Of a DNA stretch of 64,000 bases, positions 17,378-26,732 are shown one piece after another. The notes below the pieces were generated by a model. That model ran no database searches. It saw nothing but the letters and a program-made list of their open reading frames with translations, and was not told the origin of the DNA. The translations under genes and the position numbers were made by a program. Positions within the stretch are counted from its first letter, which is position 1, and the number at the start of each line of letters is the position of its first letter. The DNA is from Nocardioides alpinus (GTDB taxonomy: Bacteria > Actinomycetota > Actinomycetes > Propionibacteriales > Nocardioidaceae), in NCBI RefSeq assembly GCF_900112035.1, contig NZ_FOKC01000001.1:310001-374000 (forward strand), read 5' to 3'.

Positions 17378-18187
17378 CTAGACGAAGGTCGAGAGCACCT
17401 CGGGCCAGTGGGCCACGAGGGTGGCGAGGTGGCTGGTCCCCGGCCGCACGACGACCTCGACGTCCGCGAAGCCGGCCAGCAGGTCCGCGGCAGCACCCAC
17501 CCCCGACCGGTCGTCGTCCTCCCCGAACCACGCTCGCACCGGGCACCGGACCTCCGCAGGGCCGTGCTCCCACGCTCGCACCAGCAGCGCCGCGTCGCGC
17601 AGGTAGCCGCTCGGGTCGGCCAGCGCCTCCCGCACCGAGGCAGCGACGGCCGCGGGTCCGGCGTACGCCACCAGTGCCGCATCCGACGGGGGGAGCATGG
17701 TGAGCCACCGGGCGGCGAGCGCCTCGTCGTCGGGGTCGTCGGGACCCACCGAGGCCCGCCACGCGAGGAACTCCGGCGCGAGCTCACCCATCAGCGCCGT
17801 CACCGACTCCGTCCGTCGTCCCGGAGGCTGCGTCGCGACCAGGCCGAGGGCGACCACCCGGTCCGGGTGCCGGGCAGCGCACGCGATCGCGTAGCCGCCG
17901 CCCACCGACATCCCGAGCACCGCGAACCGCTCGTGCCCCAGCTCGCCGGCCACGAGGGCGAGGTCGTCGGCGACGCTGGCGTGGGTCGAGGCGTGGGGCG
18001 TCGAGGCGCCGTAGCCCGGGCGGCTCACGCACAGCAGGCGTACGCCGACCGCGCGGGCGGCAGCGTCGCCACCCATCGCGACGTGGCGCGTGTCGGGACA
18101 TCCGTGCAGCACCGCGACGAGCGGGCCGTCCGGGTCGCCGCCGAGCCAGCCGTGGAGCACCCTGCCGTCCGACGCCCGCCACCGCAT
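17378..18187 (-). CDS. Alpha/beta hydrolase
   Basis: A 269-residue hydrolase of the alpha/beta fold. The oxyanion region AVLHGCPDTR is near residue 30, the nucleophile elbow GMSVGGG near residue 93, and a C-terminal His in PGTSHLA (about residue 252) completes the catalytic set; an acid in FGEDDDRSG is plausible. No signal peptide. TAGGTT with six bases precedes the ATG, a leaderless pattern. Substrate cannot be predicted from sequence. It is divergent from the methyltransferase at 18209. Confidence 0.85.
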   Translation of the reverse strand: MRWRASDGRVLHGWLGGDPDGPLVAVLHGCPDTRHVAMGGDAAARAVGVRLLCVSRPGYGASTPHASTHASVADDLALVAGELGHERFAVLGMSVGGGYAIACAARHPDRVVALGLVATQPPGRRTESVTALMGELAPEFLAWRASVGPDDPDDEALAARWLTMLPPSDAALVAYAGPAAVAASVREALADPSGYLRDAALLVRAWEHGPAEVRCPVRAWFGEDDDRSGVGAAADLLAGFADVEVVVRPGTSHLATLVAHWPEVLSTFV

Positions 18188-18208
18188 GCCCCGAACCTAG
18201 CGGGCAGG

Positions 18209-18886
18209 ATGATGCCCGTGGAGAGCATCGAGATCGCCCGGGCCGAGACCGATCGCGGCGACGTGGTGCTGCGCCGTCGCAGGTCCGCGACGGCCGCCGA
18301 CGTGGTCGAGCTGAGGGTCAACGGCGTCTTCGTGATGGACACCGCCGAGACCACGAGCGAGATCGAGCTCGCGGCCCGGGCGCTCGACCTCGTGGACACG
18401 CCGACCGCGGTCCTGATCGGCGGGCTCGGGCTCGGCTTCACCCTGCAGCGGGTGCTGGCCGACGCGCGCGTCGAGCAAGCGGTGGTCGTCGAGATCGAGG
18501 AACCGCTGATCGAGTGGATGCGCAACGGCACCGTGCCGCACGGCCCCGGCATCCTGGCCGACGCTCGGGCCTCGGTCGTCAACGCCGACATCGCGATGGC
18601 CATCGCAGAGGCGCGGTCGTCGTACGACCTGGTGCTGCTCGACGTCGACAACGGCCCGGGCTACCTCGTGCACGAGGACAACGAGGCGGTGTACGAGGAG
18701 GAGTTCCTGCTCCGGTGCCGCGACCTGCTGAGCCCCGGCGGCGTCCTCGTCGTGTGGTCGGCCCACCCTGCGCCGGAGCTGCTCGCCGCAATGCGCGGGG
18801 TCTTCGGCACTGCGGAGGAGCAGGCGCACGACGTGCTGCTGCAGGAGCGCCCGGAGCAGTACTACCTCTACCTCGCGCGCCGCTGA
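18209..18886 (+). CDS. Spermidine synthase-like methyltransferase-fold protein
   Basis: This 225-residue protein has the Rossmann core of spermidine synthases and class I methyltransferases: AVLIGGLGLGFTLQ (nucleotide loop), AVVVEIEEPLIEWM (acidic residue at the end of strand 2) and LVLLDVDNGPGYLVHEDN. It lacks the full N-terminal beta-strand domain of true polyamine synthases, so aminopropyl transfer is doubtful. ATG codons at 18209 and 18212 and a GTG at 18218 are all in frame. A CAGGAT hexamer seven bases before the GTG would favour 18218 if the gene is leaderless. A role in polyamine metabolism is not supported by neighbours. Confidence 0.75.
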   Translation: MMPVESIEIARAETDRGDVVLRRRRSATAADVVELRVNGVFVMDTAETTSEIELAARALDLVDTPTAVLIGGLGLGFTLQRVLADARVEQAVVVEIEEPLIEWMRNGTVPHGPGILADARASVVNADIAMAIAEARSSYDLVLLDVDNGPGYLVHEDNEAVYEEEFLLRCRDLLSPGGVLVVWSAHPAPELLAAMRGVFGTAEEQAHDVLLQERPEQYYLYLARR

Positions 18887-18905
18887 GCCGGCCCTCGGAG
18901 ACGGG

Positions 18906-20798
18906 CTAGCGCAGGAACGCCTCCAGCACCGGGCCGGCGGTCTGGGAGCCCGAGACCCCGGTCCCGACGAAGACCGCGACCGCCAGGTCGTCCCGGGTGG
19001 CGATCATCCAGGCGTGGGTGGGCAGGGCGCCGGACGCGTCGGGTTCGCCGTACTCCGCGGTCCCGGTCTTGGCCCCGACCTGACCCGGCACGTCGAGCAG
19101 GAAACGCCCGCTCCCAGTGGTCACCACGCCACGCATCAGGCTGCGCAGCGTGCCCGCCTCACCGTCGGTCAGTGGTGCGTCGGGCGGCGTCTGCGTGACC
19201 TCGTGGTCCGGCAGGAGGACCGGCAGCACCGTGCGACCGGCCCGCACCGACGCCGCGACGGTCGCCATCGCGAAGGGGCTGGCGAGCACCGTGCCCTGCC
19301 CGATCATGTCGGCGGCAGCGCCCGTCTCGGTCTCCGGAGGCGGCACCTGGCCGAAGTAGACCGGGAACCCGAGGTCGTGGTCGACGCCGAGGCCCAGCGC
19401 CTGCGCGGCGGCGGTGAGCTCGCCGGGGGCCAGCCGGTCGGCGTTGCCGATGAGGGCGGTGTTGCAGGACTGGGCGACCACCTGGGCGAGCGTGATGTCA
19501 CCGATCGACGACGAGGGGTAGTCGTCGTAGTTCTTGAAGGAACGTCCGTCCACGACGGTCGTCGCGGGGCAGGACAGGACGTCGTCGACACCGAGGCCGC
19601 TGCGCAGCAGCGCGAGCGCGGTGACGACCTTGAAGGTCGAGCCCGGGGCGTAGTTGCCGGTGGAGGCCAGGTCCGCCCCCGCCGCCCCGGCACCGTTGGC
19701 CGTGGCCAGCACGGCGCCGTCAGAGGGGCGGATCGCGACCAGCGCGCTGGCCGGCGCGTCCTCGCCGAGGGTGGCCAAGGCGTCCTCGGCGCGCTGCTGC
19801 AGCGCCGGGTCGAGGCTGGTCGCGAGGTCCGTGCCGTCGGTGGCCGCGACCTCGACGAGGGTGCGCAGCACGTCGTCGGCGCCGCGCGCGACCACTGCTG
19901 CGCCGGGGCTGCCGGTGAGCTGCTCGTCGTAGCGCGCCTGCAGGCCGGAGAGACCCACCTCGTCGCCCGGAGCGATGCGTCCGTCCGAGCCCTCGACGAG
20001 GTCCTCGGTCGCCGGGCCGACCCGACCCAGCAGCGCCGCCGCGAACTCCCGGGTCGGTGCGAGCGGGATGTTGTCGCGCACGGCGAGGGCACCGGGGACC
20101 TCGACGAAGGCAGGCAGGACGTCCAGGGCGTCGTCCTCGCGGAGCACGAGCGCCTCGACGAACGCCTCGGCCCCCATCGCCTCCGCGCGCTCGACGTACG
20201 ACGCCACGTCGACGTCCAGGACGCGGGCGATGCGACGCGCACTGCGCGCCACCTGCGGGCCCTCCACCTTGGTCTTGTCCAGGCCGTAGCGGAGCACGGG
20301 TCGTTCGGTGACCAGCACCGCGCCGTCGGCGCCGGTGATGTCGCCGCGGACCGGTGACACCGTCCGCAGGCCGAGGGTGTCGTCGTCGGTGAGGTCCGGC
20401 ACCAGCGCGTCCGGCGCCCAGTCGACCTGCCACCCGGCCTCGGTCGGCACCAGCGCGACCGTGGACTCGTACTCCCAGGTGCCGGAGTCCGTCAGCTGCC
20501 AGCTCCACGCGAGCGTCGCGGACGCAGCAACACCGGCAGCGTCGGGGTCCTCGGGCTCGTCCACAGCCACGGCCTGCACCGACACGGCCACGTCGGAGAG
20601 CGGCTCGACGAGCTCGTCGAACGCCGCTCGGTCGGCCTCGTCCGTCAGCGGTACGTCGCCGAGCGAGTGACCCGTGAGCGCGGCGGCCAGGGCGTCGGCG
20701 GTGTCGGAGGCGGGCGCCGCCTCCTCGCCACCGAGCACGGAGCAGGCGGACCCTGTCCCGACGAGCACGACGGCGATCCCGAGAGTGAGTGATCGCAT
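18906..20798 (-). CDS. Penicillin-binding protein with MecA-type N-terminal domain (transpeptidase)
   Basis: A 630-residue class B-like PBP that cross-links peptidoglycan. Lipoprotein-type signal (GTGSACS, Cys19). Residues about 30-140 resemble the NTF2-like MecA_N domain, about 150-290 a PBP dimerisation domain (VRGDITGADGAVL), and 320-630 the transpeptidase. Catalytic motifs are PGSTFKVV (SxxK), SCNT (SxN) and KTGTAEYG (KTG). Architecture matches actinobacterial PBPs that act in septal or elongation synthesis. It starts at ATG 20798 with AAGGA upstream and is divergent from the small secreted protein at 20935. Confidence 0.93.
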   Translation of the reverse strand: MRSLTLGIAVVLVGTGSACSVLGGEEAAPASDTADALAAALTGHSLGDVPLTDEADRAAFDELVEPLSDVAVSVQAVAVDEPEDPDAAGVAASATLAWSWQLTDSGTWEYESTVALVPTEAGWQVDWAPDALVPDLTDDDTLGLRTVSPVRGDITGADGAVLVTERPVLRYGLDKTKVEGPQVARSARRIARVLDVDVASYVERAEAMGAEAFVEALVLREDDALDVLPAFVEVPGALAVRDNIPLAPTREFAAALLGRVGPATEDLVEGSDGRIAPGDEVGLSGLQARYDEQLTGSPGAAVVARGADDVLRTLVEVAATDGTDLATSLDPALQQRAEDALATLGEDAPASALVAIRPSDGAVLATANGAGAAGADLASTGNYAPGSTFKVVTALALLRSGLGVDDVLSCPATTVVDGRSFKNYDDYPSSSIGDITLAQVVAQSCNTALIGNADRLAPGELTAAAQALGLGVDHDLGFPVYFGQVPPPETETGAAADMIGQGTVLASPFAMATVAASVRAGRTVLPVLLPDHEVTQTPPDAPLTDGEAGTLRSLMRGVVTTGSGRFLLDVPGQVGAKTGTAEYGEPDASGALPTHAWMIATRDDLAVAVFVGTGVSGSQTAGPVLEAFLR

Positions 20799-20934
20799 GG
20801 ACCGATCCTTCCCGCAGATCGCACCCCCACGGGGGAGAAACGCCGAGCACCCCTACCCCTGCGCGGCCGGCCCGTCCTAGGGTGCCCGGCAGGGTGGCGC
20901 ATCGGGCGACACCCGCGTTCCGAGGGGGAACCAC

Positions 20935-21357
20935 ATGCACAAGATCGTGCTCTCAGCGCTGACCACCGTCGCGCTTCTCGTCCCGGTCTCGCTCACGGCT
21001 CCGGCGGCCACCGCCGCCCCGGCCGAGGCAGGCACCCGCATCACCGGCACCTGGAAGGGCGCGGTCTTCGGCGACAACGGAGCCGACGCCGGCTACCGCG
21101 CCAAGGTCCGCATCGTCAAGCGCGACGGGAAGCTGCGCGGCAGGATCGCGTACGGCGGCTGCTACGGCACCTGGCGGTTCAAGGGCCGCTCCGGTGGCAC
21201 CTACCGCTTCACCGAGGTGATCACTCGCGACACCACCGGTGGCAACTGCGTGAAGCGGGTCGCGGTCAAGGTGAAGCGGGACGGCGCCAAGCTGCGCGTC
21301 GTGTGGCGTGAGCCCACGTCGGGCGACACCGCGACGATGCTCGCGCGCAAGGCCTGA
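20935..21357 (+). CDS. Small secreted protein of unknown function
   Basis: This 140-residue protein has a clear Sec signal ([20 protein letters not shown], cleavage near TAAPAEA). The mature part is about 110 residues, basic and beta-rich ([29 protein letters not shown]), with two cysteines in GGCYGTW and GGNCVKRV. It looks like a small beta-barrel or lipocalin-like exported protein, but I recognise no family. A GAGGGGG Shine-Dalgarno precedes the ATG. It lies between a PBP and fumC and could be an envelope protein. Confidence 0.75.
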   Translation: MHKIVLSALTTVALLVPVSLTAPAATAAPAEAGTRITGTWKGAVFGDNGADAGYRAKVRIVKRDGKLRGRIAYGGCYGTWRFKGRSGGTYRFTEVITRDTTGGNCVKRVAVKVKRDGAKLRVVWREPTSGDTATMLARKA

Positions 21358-21392
21358 GCACGCCCCGCCGGGTGGGGAGTAGCGTCGCGGGG

Positions 21393-22775
21393 GTGAGCGA
21401 GACACGCACCGAACACGACTCCATGGGCGACGTCGAGGTCCCCCGCGACGCTCTCTGGCGGGCGCAGACCCAGCGCGCGATCGACAACTTCCCGATCAGC
21501 GGCCTGACCCTGCAGCCCCGACACACCCAGGCGCTGGCGCACGTCAAGGCGGCCGCGGCGCAGGCCAACGCCGCCCTCGGCGTGATCACCCACCCGCAGG
21601 CGCAGGCGATCGTCGAGGCCGCCGACGCGATCGTCGGGGGCGAGCACGACGGAGACTTCCCGCTGGACGTCTTCCAGACCGGGTCGGGCACCAGCTCCAA
21701 CATGAACGCCAACGAGGTGATCGCCACCCTCGCAGCCCGCGCAGGCGTCGACGTCCACCCCAACGACGACGTCAACGCCTCCCAGAGCAGCAACGACACC
21801 TTCCCGACCAGCATCCACGTCGCCGCGACCCTCGCCGTCGTCGACGACCTCGTCCCCGCGCTCGACCGCCTGGCGACGGCGTTCGAGGCCAAGGCCGAGG
21901 AGTTCGCCGACACCGTCAAGGCAGGGCGTACGCACCTGATGGACGCGACGCCGGTGACGCTCGGGCAGGAGATGGGGGCGTACGCCGCCACGCTGCGGCT
22001 CGGCGTCGAGCGGCTGACGTCGGTGCTCCCGCGCGTCCGTGAGCTGCCGCTGGGTGGCACCGCCGTCGGCACCGGCATCAACACTCCTGCGGCCTTCGCC
22101 GAGCGTGCGATCGCGGCGCTGTCCGAGCGGACCGGGCAAGCCTTCACCGAGGCACGCGACCACTTCGAGGCGCAGGGCACGCGCGACTCGCTCGTCGAGC
22201 TCTCCGGGGTGCTGCGCACGATCGCGGTGGGACTCACCAAGATCTGCAACGACCTCCGCTGGATGTCGTCCGGGCCGACCACGGGGCTCGCCGAGATCCA
22301 CCTGCCTGACCTCCAGCCGGGATCGAGCATCATGCCCGGCAAGGTCAACCCGGTGCTGCCCGAGGCGACGCTGATGGTCTGCGCGCGGGTCGTCGGCAAC
22401 GACGCGACCATCGCCTGGGCGGGGGCGTCCGGAAGCTTCGAGCTCAACGTGATGATGCCGGTCATGGCGCACGCGCTGCTCGAGTCGATCCACGTCCTGT
22501 CCACGTCCACCGTGCTGCTCGCCGACCGGTGCGTCCACGGGATCACCGCCGACGCGGACCGGATGCGCCGCTATGCGGAGTCGTCGCCGTCGGTCGTCAC
22601 TCCTCTCAACTCCCGCATCGGCTACGAGGCGGCGGCCACGATCGCCAAGCAGGCACTGGCCGAGGGCACCACGATCCGCGAGACCGTCATCGCGATGGGC
22701 TACGTCGAGCGCGGCGAGCTCACCGAGGAGCAGCTCGACGCGGCCCTCGACGTCGACTCGATGACGGGCCGATGA
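21393..22775 (+). CDS. fumC: Class II fumarate hydratase
   Basis: A 460-residue oxygen-stable fumarase of the TCA cycle. The superfamily signature [11 protein letters not shown] is near residue 313. Other expected blocks are [27 protein letters not shown] and [16 protein letters not shown]. Length is normal for FumC. The GTG at 21393 is preceded by TAGCGT and seven bases, a leaderless pattern; an in-frame start at 21372 has no support. The stop overlaps the next start (ATGA), coupling it to a methyltransferase. Near-adjacency to phoH is conserved in mycobacteria. Confidence 0.96.
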   Translation: MSETRTEHDSMGDVEVPRDALWRAQTQRAIDNFPISGLTLQPRHTQALAHVKAAAAQANAALGVITHPQAQAIVEAADAIVGGEHDGDFPLDVFQTGSGTSSNMNANEVIATLAARAGVDVHPNDDVNASQSSNDTFPTSIHVAATLAVVDDLVPALDRLATAFEAKAEEFADTVKAGRTHLMDATPVTLGQEMGAYAATLRLGVERLTSVLPRVRELPLGGTAVGTGINTPAAFAERAIAALSERTGQAFTEARDHFEAQGTRDSLVELSGVLRTIAVGLTKICNDLRWMSSGPTTGLAEIHLPDLQPGSSIMPGKVNPVLPEATLMVCARVVGNDATIAWAGASGSFELNVMMPVMAHALLESIHVLSTSTVLLADRCVHGITADADRMRRYAESSPSVVTPLNSRIGYEAAATIAKQALAEGTTIRETVIAMGYVERGELTEEQLDAALDVDSMTGR

Positions 22776-23308
22776 TGTCGCCGCCCGCGGACGGCCTCGA
22801 CCCGACCCGCGAGGCCCTCAAGGCGATCGACCGCGCGATGACCGGCGACTCCGACGTCCTCGAGGTCGGTTGCGGCACGGGCGTCATGGCCGAGCGCATC
22901 AGTGCACTGTCGGGAGTCACCCTCGTGGTGATCGACCACTCCGACGCCTCCGTGGAGCTCGCGGAGGCGCGAGGCATCGATGCCAGGTGGGCCGACATCT
23001 GCTACCTCCCGTTCGAGGACGACACCTTCGACGTGGTCTACGCCGGGGCGATGCTCCACGAGGTGCGTGACATCGAACGTGCCGTGGCCGAGGTCCGTCG
23101 CGTGCTGCGACCCGGCGGCACCTTCGTGGCGGTCACCGACGTCGACGACGGCTCGGCCAACGAGGGCCGCGGCAAGGGTGCCCGGCGCGCGAACCCCCGG
23201 TTCTCGAGCGAGAACGGCGAGGGCAAGCTCGCGCGACGCTTCAGCGACGTACGCCGCCACGACCTCGAGTCGGGCGACTCGTCCGTCACGGTCTTCGAGG
23301 CGCGCTGA
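22772..23308 (+). CDS. Class I SAM-dependent methyltransferase
   Basis: This 178-residue protein has the SAM-binding motif [15 protein letters not shown], an acidic residue closing strand 2 ([14 protein letters not shown]), [20 protein letters not shown] and [14 protein letters not shown]. It belongs to the Methyltransf_11 type; substrate unknown. Shorter than usual (about 200-250), lacking a C-terminal cap. The ATG at 22772 overlaps the fumC TGA, so it is translated with fumC. A second ATG at 22775 is also in frame. Confidence 0.85.
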   Translation: MMSPPADGLDPTREALKAIDRAMTGDSDVLEVGCGTGVMAERISALSGVTLVVIDHSDASVELAEARGIDARWADICYLPFEDDTFDVVYAGAMLHEVRDIERAVAEVRRVLRPGGTFVAVTDVDDGSANEGRGKGARRANPRFSSENGEGKLARRFSDVRRHDLESGDSSVTVFEAR

Positions 23309-23320
23309 CCCTGTACGCAG

Positions 23321-23337
23321 ATACCCCCTAGGGGTAT
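23321..23337. promoter_or_regulatory. CsoR/RicR-type copper operator overlapping a leaderless promoter
   Basis: ATACCCCCTAGGGGTAT has perfect 7-base arms (ATACCCC/GGGGTAT) around CTA. This matches the consensus bound by copper-sensing CsoR-family repressors in actinobacteria. It runs directly into TATATT (23335-23340), a good -10 hexamer six bases before the ATG of the DUF4396 gene, so a bound repressor would block the promoter. No csoR gene is in the window. Confidence 0.75.
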
Positions 23338-23346
23338 ATTGGCGGC

Positions 23347-23985
23347 ATGGACCACAGCACTCACGACGACGTCGGTCACCCGATGGGCAGCACCAACGCG
23401 ATGGCGGTGTCGGCGACCCTCCACTGCCTGACCGGCTGCGCCATCGGCGAGGTGCTCGGCCTGATGGTCGGCACGGCCCTCGGCCTCGGCACGCTCGCCA
23501 CGATCGCGCTCGCGGTCGCCCTGGCGTTCCTCTTCGGCTACGCCCTCTCGACGCTGCCGCTGCTCCGGGCCGGCCTGGGCCTCGGGACCGCGCTCGGCAT
23601 CGTGCTGGCAGCAGACACCCTCTCGATCGCCACGATGGAGCTCGTGGACAACGCCGTGATGGCGCTGATCCCGGGAGCGATGGAGGCCGGTCTCGTCAAC
23701 CCCGTCTTCTGGCTCTCGATGATGCTCGCCCTGACGGTGGCCTTCCTCGCGGCCTGGCCGGTGAATCGCCACCTGCTCGCGCGCGGCAAGGGACATGCCC
23801 TCACCCACGGCTTCCACGGCGCCGCACCGACCGGGGCGCGGCGCCTCATCCCCGACCTGTCCACCTCGACGCTCGTCGCGGCGATCGTCGCCTTCATGCT
23901 CGGCGGTCTCGTGGTCTCGATCGCATCGGACCTCGAGGTCGAGCCCACCCCCACCCACGCGGCGGGCCCGGCGCGTACGCCCTGA
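23347..23985 (+). CDS. DUF4396 membrane protein, probably copper-regulated
   Basis: A 212-residue integral membrane protein of the DUF4396 type. It has a His-rich N-terminus (MDHSTHDDVGH), four to five hydrophobic helices including a Cys-containing first one (ATLHCLTGCAIGEVLG), and Met-rich stretches (ATMELVDNAVMALIPGAM). Cys, His and Met near membranes fit metal handling. The CsoR-type operator on its promoter supports a role in copper response; that role is inference. Transcription probably begins at or next to the ATG. Confidence 0.82.
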   Translation: MDHSTHDDVGHPMGSTNAMAVSATLHCLTGCAIGEVLGLMVGTALGLGTLATIALAVALAFLFGYALSTLPLLRAGLGLGTALGIVLAADTLSIATMELVDNAVMALIPGAMEAGLVNPVFWLSMMLALTVAFLAAWPVNRHLLARGKGHALTHGFHGAAPTGARRLIPDLSTSTLVAAIVAFMLGGLVVSIASDLEVEPTPTHAAGPARTP

Positions 23986-24173
23986 CGCGAACGAGGCGCG
24001 ACCCGACCGTCCCCCCCGCGGACGGGCGAGCCGCGCCCCTCCGACCCCCTGGTCGAATCGGGTGCGAGCCCGGTTCCCTGTGCACGGAGAGTGACGCCTC
24101 GCGCACCCGTCCACCGGCGAATCCGGGCCTGACTAGGCCGACCGGTTAGACCAGTGGTCCAGCTCTCGGCGGA

Positions 24174-24845
24174 TCAGTACCAGCCGTTGCCGGACTTGAA
24201 GCTCCACGCGCTGCAGGGGGTGCCGTAGGTGCCCTGGATGTACTCCAGGCCCCACCTGATCTGGGACTCCGCCGACGTCATGTAGTCGGCCGGCAGGTCG
24301 TGCAGCTGCGTCAGCGCCTGCGGGATGCCGTAGGCCGAGGACGTCGGGTTGTCGGCGTCGACCCGCCACCCGGACTCGCTGGTGTAGAGCGAGTCGAGGC
24401 AGGAGAACTGGTCGGAGGAGAAGCCGTAGAGAGGGAGCAACGCGCGGGCGATGTCACGCGGGTCGCCCTCGGAGAGGGTCTGCGACTTCGTCACCGCCGC
24501 GCCGGCCGACATCGAGAGCGCGGTGGCCTTCGTCGGCGACGTACGCCGTGCGGAGCGCGACACGACGGAGCGCTGGGCGCGCTGCTCGCGGTCGGCGGCG
24601 CTCAGGGTCGCGGTGGGCGCGGTGCTGGGGGTCGCGCTGGGCGTCGTCGAGGTCGCGACCTCGGCCGCGGCGGGGGTCAGTGCCGGATCGCTGGTGAACA
24701 TGCCGCCGGCGACGCTGACTCCGGTCGCAGCAGCAGCCAGTCCGGTCAGCGCGATGCCGGTGCGCAGGGCACGGCGCGGGGCACGCACGGCCTTGTGCTT
24801 GCCGGGGGCGCGGTGCGTGGGGACGTACTTGTCAGAGGAGGGCAC
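24174..24845 (-). CDS. Secreted transglycosylase SLT-like (aggregation-promoting-factor type) protein
   Basis: A 223-residue exported protein. A long basic N-region (RAPGKHKAVRAPRRALRTG) leads into a hydrophobic core ending near ATGVSVAGG. A low-complexity Thr/Ser/Pro linker (residues about 65-95) follows. The C-terminal 80 residues have the lysozyme-like fold typical of actinobacterial 'transglycosylase SLT' proteins: FSCLDSLYTSESGWRV with the catalytic Glu in the SESGW motif, SSAYGIPQAL, and QIRWGLEYIQGTYGTPC. It probably cleaves peptidoglycan glycan strands or aids resuscitation and growth. The ATG at 24845 starts the basic region. Confidence 0.88.
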   Translation of the reverse strand: MPSSDKYVPTHRAPGKHKAVRAPRRALRTGIALTGLAAAATGVSVAGGMFTSDPALTPAAAEVATSTTPSATPSTAPTATLSAADREQRAQRSVVSRSARRTSPTKATALSMSAGAAVTKSQTLSEGDPRDIARALLPLYGFSSDQFSCLDSLYTSESGWRVDADNPTSSAYGIPQALTQLHDLPADYMTSAESQIRWGLEYIQGTYGTPCSAWSFKSGNGWY

Positions 24846-25106
24846 AGGGGATGCTCACGGGTTGACGACGGGGGTCGATCGGCACGTACGGCGGTCGGGG
24901 CGCGGTGCTTCTCGGGGTGGCCCCAGGCCTGACCTTGGTTGAAAGGTCACGAATCGATCACGCCCACCATGCATGAGGCCCGCGGGGCGTGCAAACCGAA
25001 CTCCACAATTGGCCGCACCCCTTGCGTCACACCGCTCCCACGGGACCCGCCAGCCCCATCCGTACGGCGGGTGCGGGGGTCTCCTGTGCGAAGTTCGGCA
25101 CAGATG

Positions 25107-25122
25107 GGCCGTTGCAACGGCC
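25107..25122. promoter_or_regulatory. Perfect 16-bp palindrome, possible operator
   Basis: GGCCGTTGCAACGGCC is a gap-free dyad 262 bases upstream of the transglycosylase start and eight bases beyond the phoH terminator hairpin. No regulator family could be assigned. Confidence 0.4.
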
Positions 25123-25129
25123 GAACCGC

Positions 25130-25161
25130 GCGGGAGTCACCGCCTCAGCGGTGACTCCCGC
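25130..25161 (-). terminator. Rho-independent-like terminator after phoH
   Basis: A perfect 14-base stem (GCGGGAGTCACCGC / GCGGTGACTCCCGC) with loop CTCA starts 12 bases after the phoH stop. No T-tract follows, which is common for actinobacterial terminators. Confidence 0.8.
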
Positions 25162-25172
25162 AGCAACGGTCC

Positions 25173-26501
25173 TCAGAGCGTGATGTCCTCCAGCATCTCG
25201 GTCACCAGCGCCGCGATGGGCGAGCGCTCCGAGCGCGTGAGCGTCACGTGGGCGAAGAGCGGGTGGCCCTTGAGCTTCTCGACGACCGCGACGATGCCGT
25301 CGTGGCGACCGACGCGGAGGTTGTCACGCTGCGCGACGTCGTGGGTCAGCACGACCTTGGAGTTGGCACCGATGCGCGAGAGGACCGTCAGGAGCACGTT
25401 GCGCTCGAGCGACTGCGCCTCGTCGACGATGACGAAGGAGTCGTGCAGCGACCGACCGCGGATGTGGGTGAGCGGGAGCACCTCCAGCATGCCGCGATCC
25501 ATCACCTCCTCGATGACGTCCTTGCCGGTGAGGGCGCCGAGCGTGTCGAAGACCGCCTGGGCCCAGGGCGACATCTTCTCGTTCTCCGAGCCGGGCAGGT
25601 AGCCCAGCTCCTGACCGCCGACGGCGAAGAGCGGGCGGAAGACGACCACCTTCTTGTGCTGGCGGCGCTCCATCACGGCCTCGAGCCCGGCGCAGAGCGC
25701 CATCGCCGACTTGCCGGTGCCGGCGCGGCCGCCGAGCGAGACGATCCCGACCTCGGGGTCGAGCAGCATCTCGAGCGCGATCCGCTGCTCCGCGGAGCGG
25801 CCGTGGATCCCGAAGGCGTCCCGGTCACCGCGGACCAGGTGCACCCGCTTGTCCGCACCCACCCGCGCCAGCGCCGTACCCCGGTCGGACAGCAGCACGA
25901 GGCCGTTGTGGCACGGCAGGTCGCGGGCGTCGGCGAGGTCGATCACGCCGTCCTCGTAGAGCTCGTCGAGGTCGGAGGCGGGCACCTCCAGCTCGGTCAT
26001 CCCGGTGTATCCGGAGTCGCTGATCACCTCCGCGCGGTACTCCTGGGCGTCGAGGCCGACCGCGGACGCCTTGATGCGCAGCGGCAGGTCCTTGGACACG
26101 AGCGTGACGCGATGTCCCTCCTGGGAGAGGTTGTGCGCGACCGCCAGGATCCGGGTGTCGTTGTCGCCCAGCCGGAAGCCCGACGGGAGCGACTGCGGGT
26201 CGGTGTGGTTGAGCTCGACCCGGAGGGTGCCGCCCTCGGTGCCGATCGACACCGGCTCGTCGAGGCGTCCGTGCACGACCCGCAGGTCGTCGAGCGAACG
26301 CAGCGCCGCACGGGCGAAGTAGCCCAGCTCGGGGTGGTTGCGCTTGCCCTCCAGCTCGGTGATCACCACCACGGGGAGCACGACCTCGTGCTCGGCGAAG
26401 CGGAGGAGTGCGCCCGGATCGGCGAGCAGCACGCTGGTGTCCAGGACATAGGTCCTGCGATCAGTTCTGACGGAGCTGGGCGATGAGGTGTTGCTGGCCA
26501 C
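25173..26501 (-). CDS. phoH2: PhoH-family protein with N-terminal PIN domain (PhoH2 type)
   Basis: A 442-residue fusion of a PIN-domain RNase and a PhoH ATPase/helicase. PIN acidic residues are in [21 protein letters not shown] and [12 protein letters not shown]. The PhoH half (from about residue 245) has Walker [12 protein letters not shown], Walker [10 protein letters not shown] and [10 protein letters not shown]. PhoH2 proteins of mycobacteria unwind and cut RNA. The start is the GTG at 26501, with AAGGGG seven bases before it; readings that go further upstream lack this. A strong hairpin terminates the gene. The neighbourhood with fumC and a prenyltransferase is conserved in actinobacteria. 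Confidence 0.93.
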   Translation of the reverse strand: MASNTSSPSSVRTDRRTYVLDTSVLLADPGALLRFAEHEVVLPVVVITELEGKRNHPELGYFARAALRSLDDLRVVHGRLDEPVSIGTEGGTLRVELNHTDPQSLPSGFRLGDNDTRILAVAHNLSQEGHRVTLVSKDLPLRIKASAVGLDAQEYRAEVISDSGYTGMTELEVPASDLDELYEDGVIDLADARDLPCHNGLVLLSDRGTALARVGADKRVHLVRGDRDAFGIHGRSAEQRIALEMLLDPEVGIVSLGGRAGTGKSAMALCAGLEAVMERRQHKKVVVFRPLFAVGGQELGYLPGSENEKMSPWAQAVFDTLGALTGKDVIEEVMDRGMLEVLPLTHIRGRSLHDSFVIVDEAQSLERNVLLTVLSRIGANSKVVLTHDVAQRDNLRVGRHDGIVAVVEKLKGHPLFAHVTLTRSERSPIAALVTEMLEDITL

Positions 26502-26732
26502 GACTAACCCCTTGCTGGGGCCGGCGCGCGCACTCCTCGCCCGGCCCGATGTCATTCAACGGACCGGAGAGCTCCCATCTGAGTGCTCAAGGACTGCCTC
26601 CCGGTACAGCTGGCTTCCCCACCAGCCGATGTCGCGAAATTACGCCCGCACAACGCCGGATCCGGGGCGACACGCCCGAACGCGAGGTGACGAGCAGATG
26701 ACGTCTGCCGCCGCCCACGGCCGGAGCCGGGA

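Larger units (their letters stand above)
24846..25172. other. Intergenic region: phoH terminator and transglycosylase upstream region
   Basis: This 327-bp gap separates two minus-strand genes. It holds the phoH terminator hairpin (25130-25161), a perfect 16-bp palindrome GGCCGTTGCAACGGCC (25107-25122) and a near-palindrome TGTGCGAAGTTCGGCACA (25085-25102). The rest (24846-25080) is a long upstream region for the transglycosylase gene with no ORF. I could not match it to the c-di-AMP riboswitch often found before such genes. Confidence 0.6.

Noticed and set aside
24040..24090. A GGTCGAATC segment that looked like a tRNA T-loop downstream of the DUF4396 gene
   Set aside because: No matching acceptor, D or anticodon stems could be built around it; flanking bases do not pair.
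24846..25172. Possible c-di-AMP (ydaO-type) riboswitch before the transglycosylase gene
   Set aside because: The conserved blocks of that riboswitch could not be found; the visible hairpin belongs to the phoH terminator.
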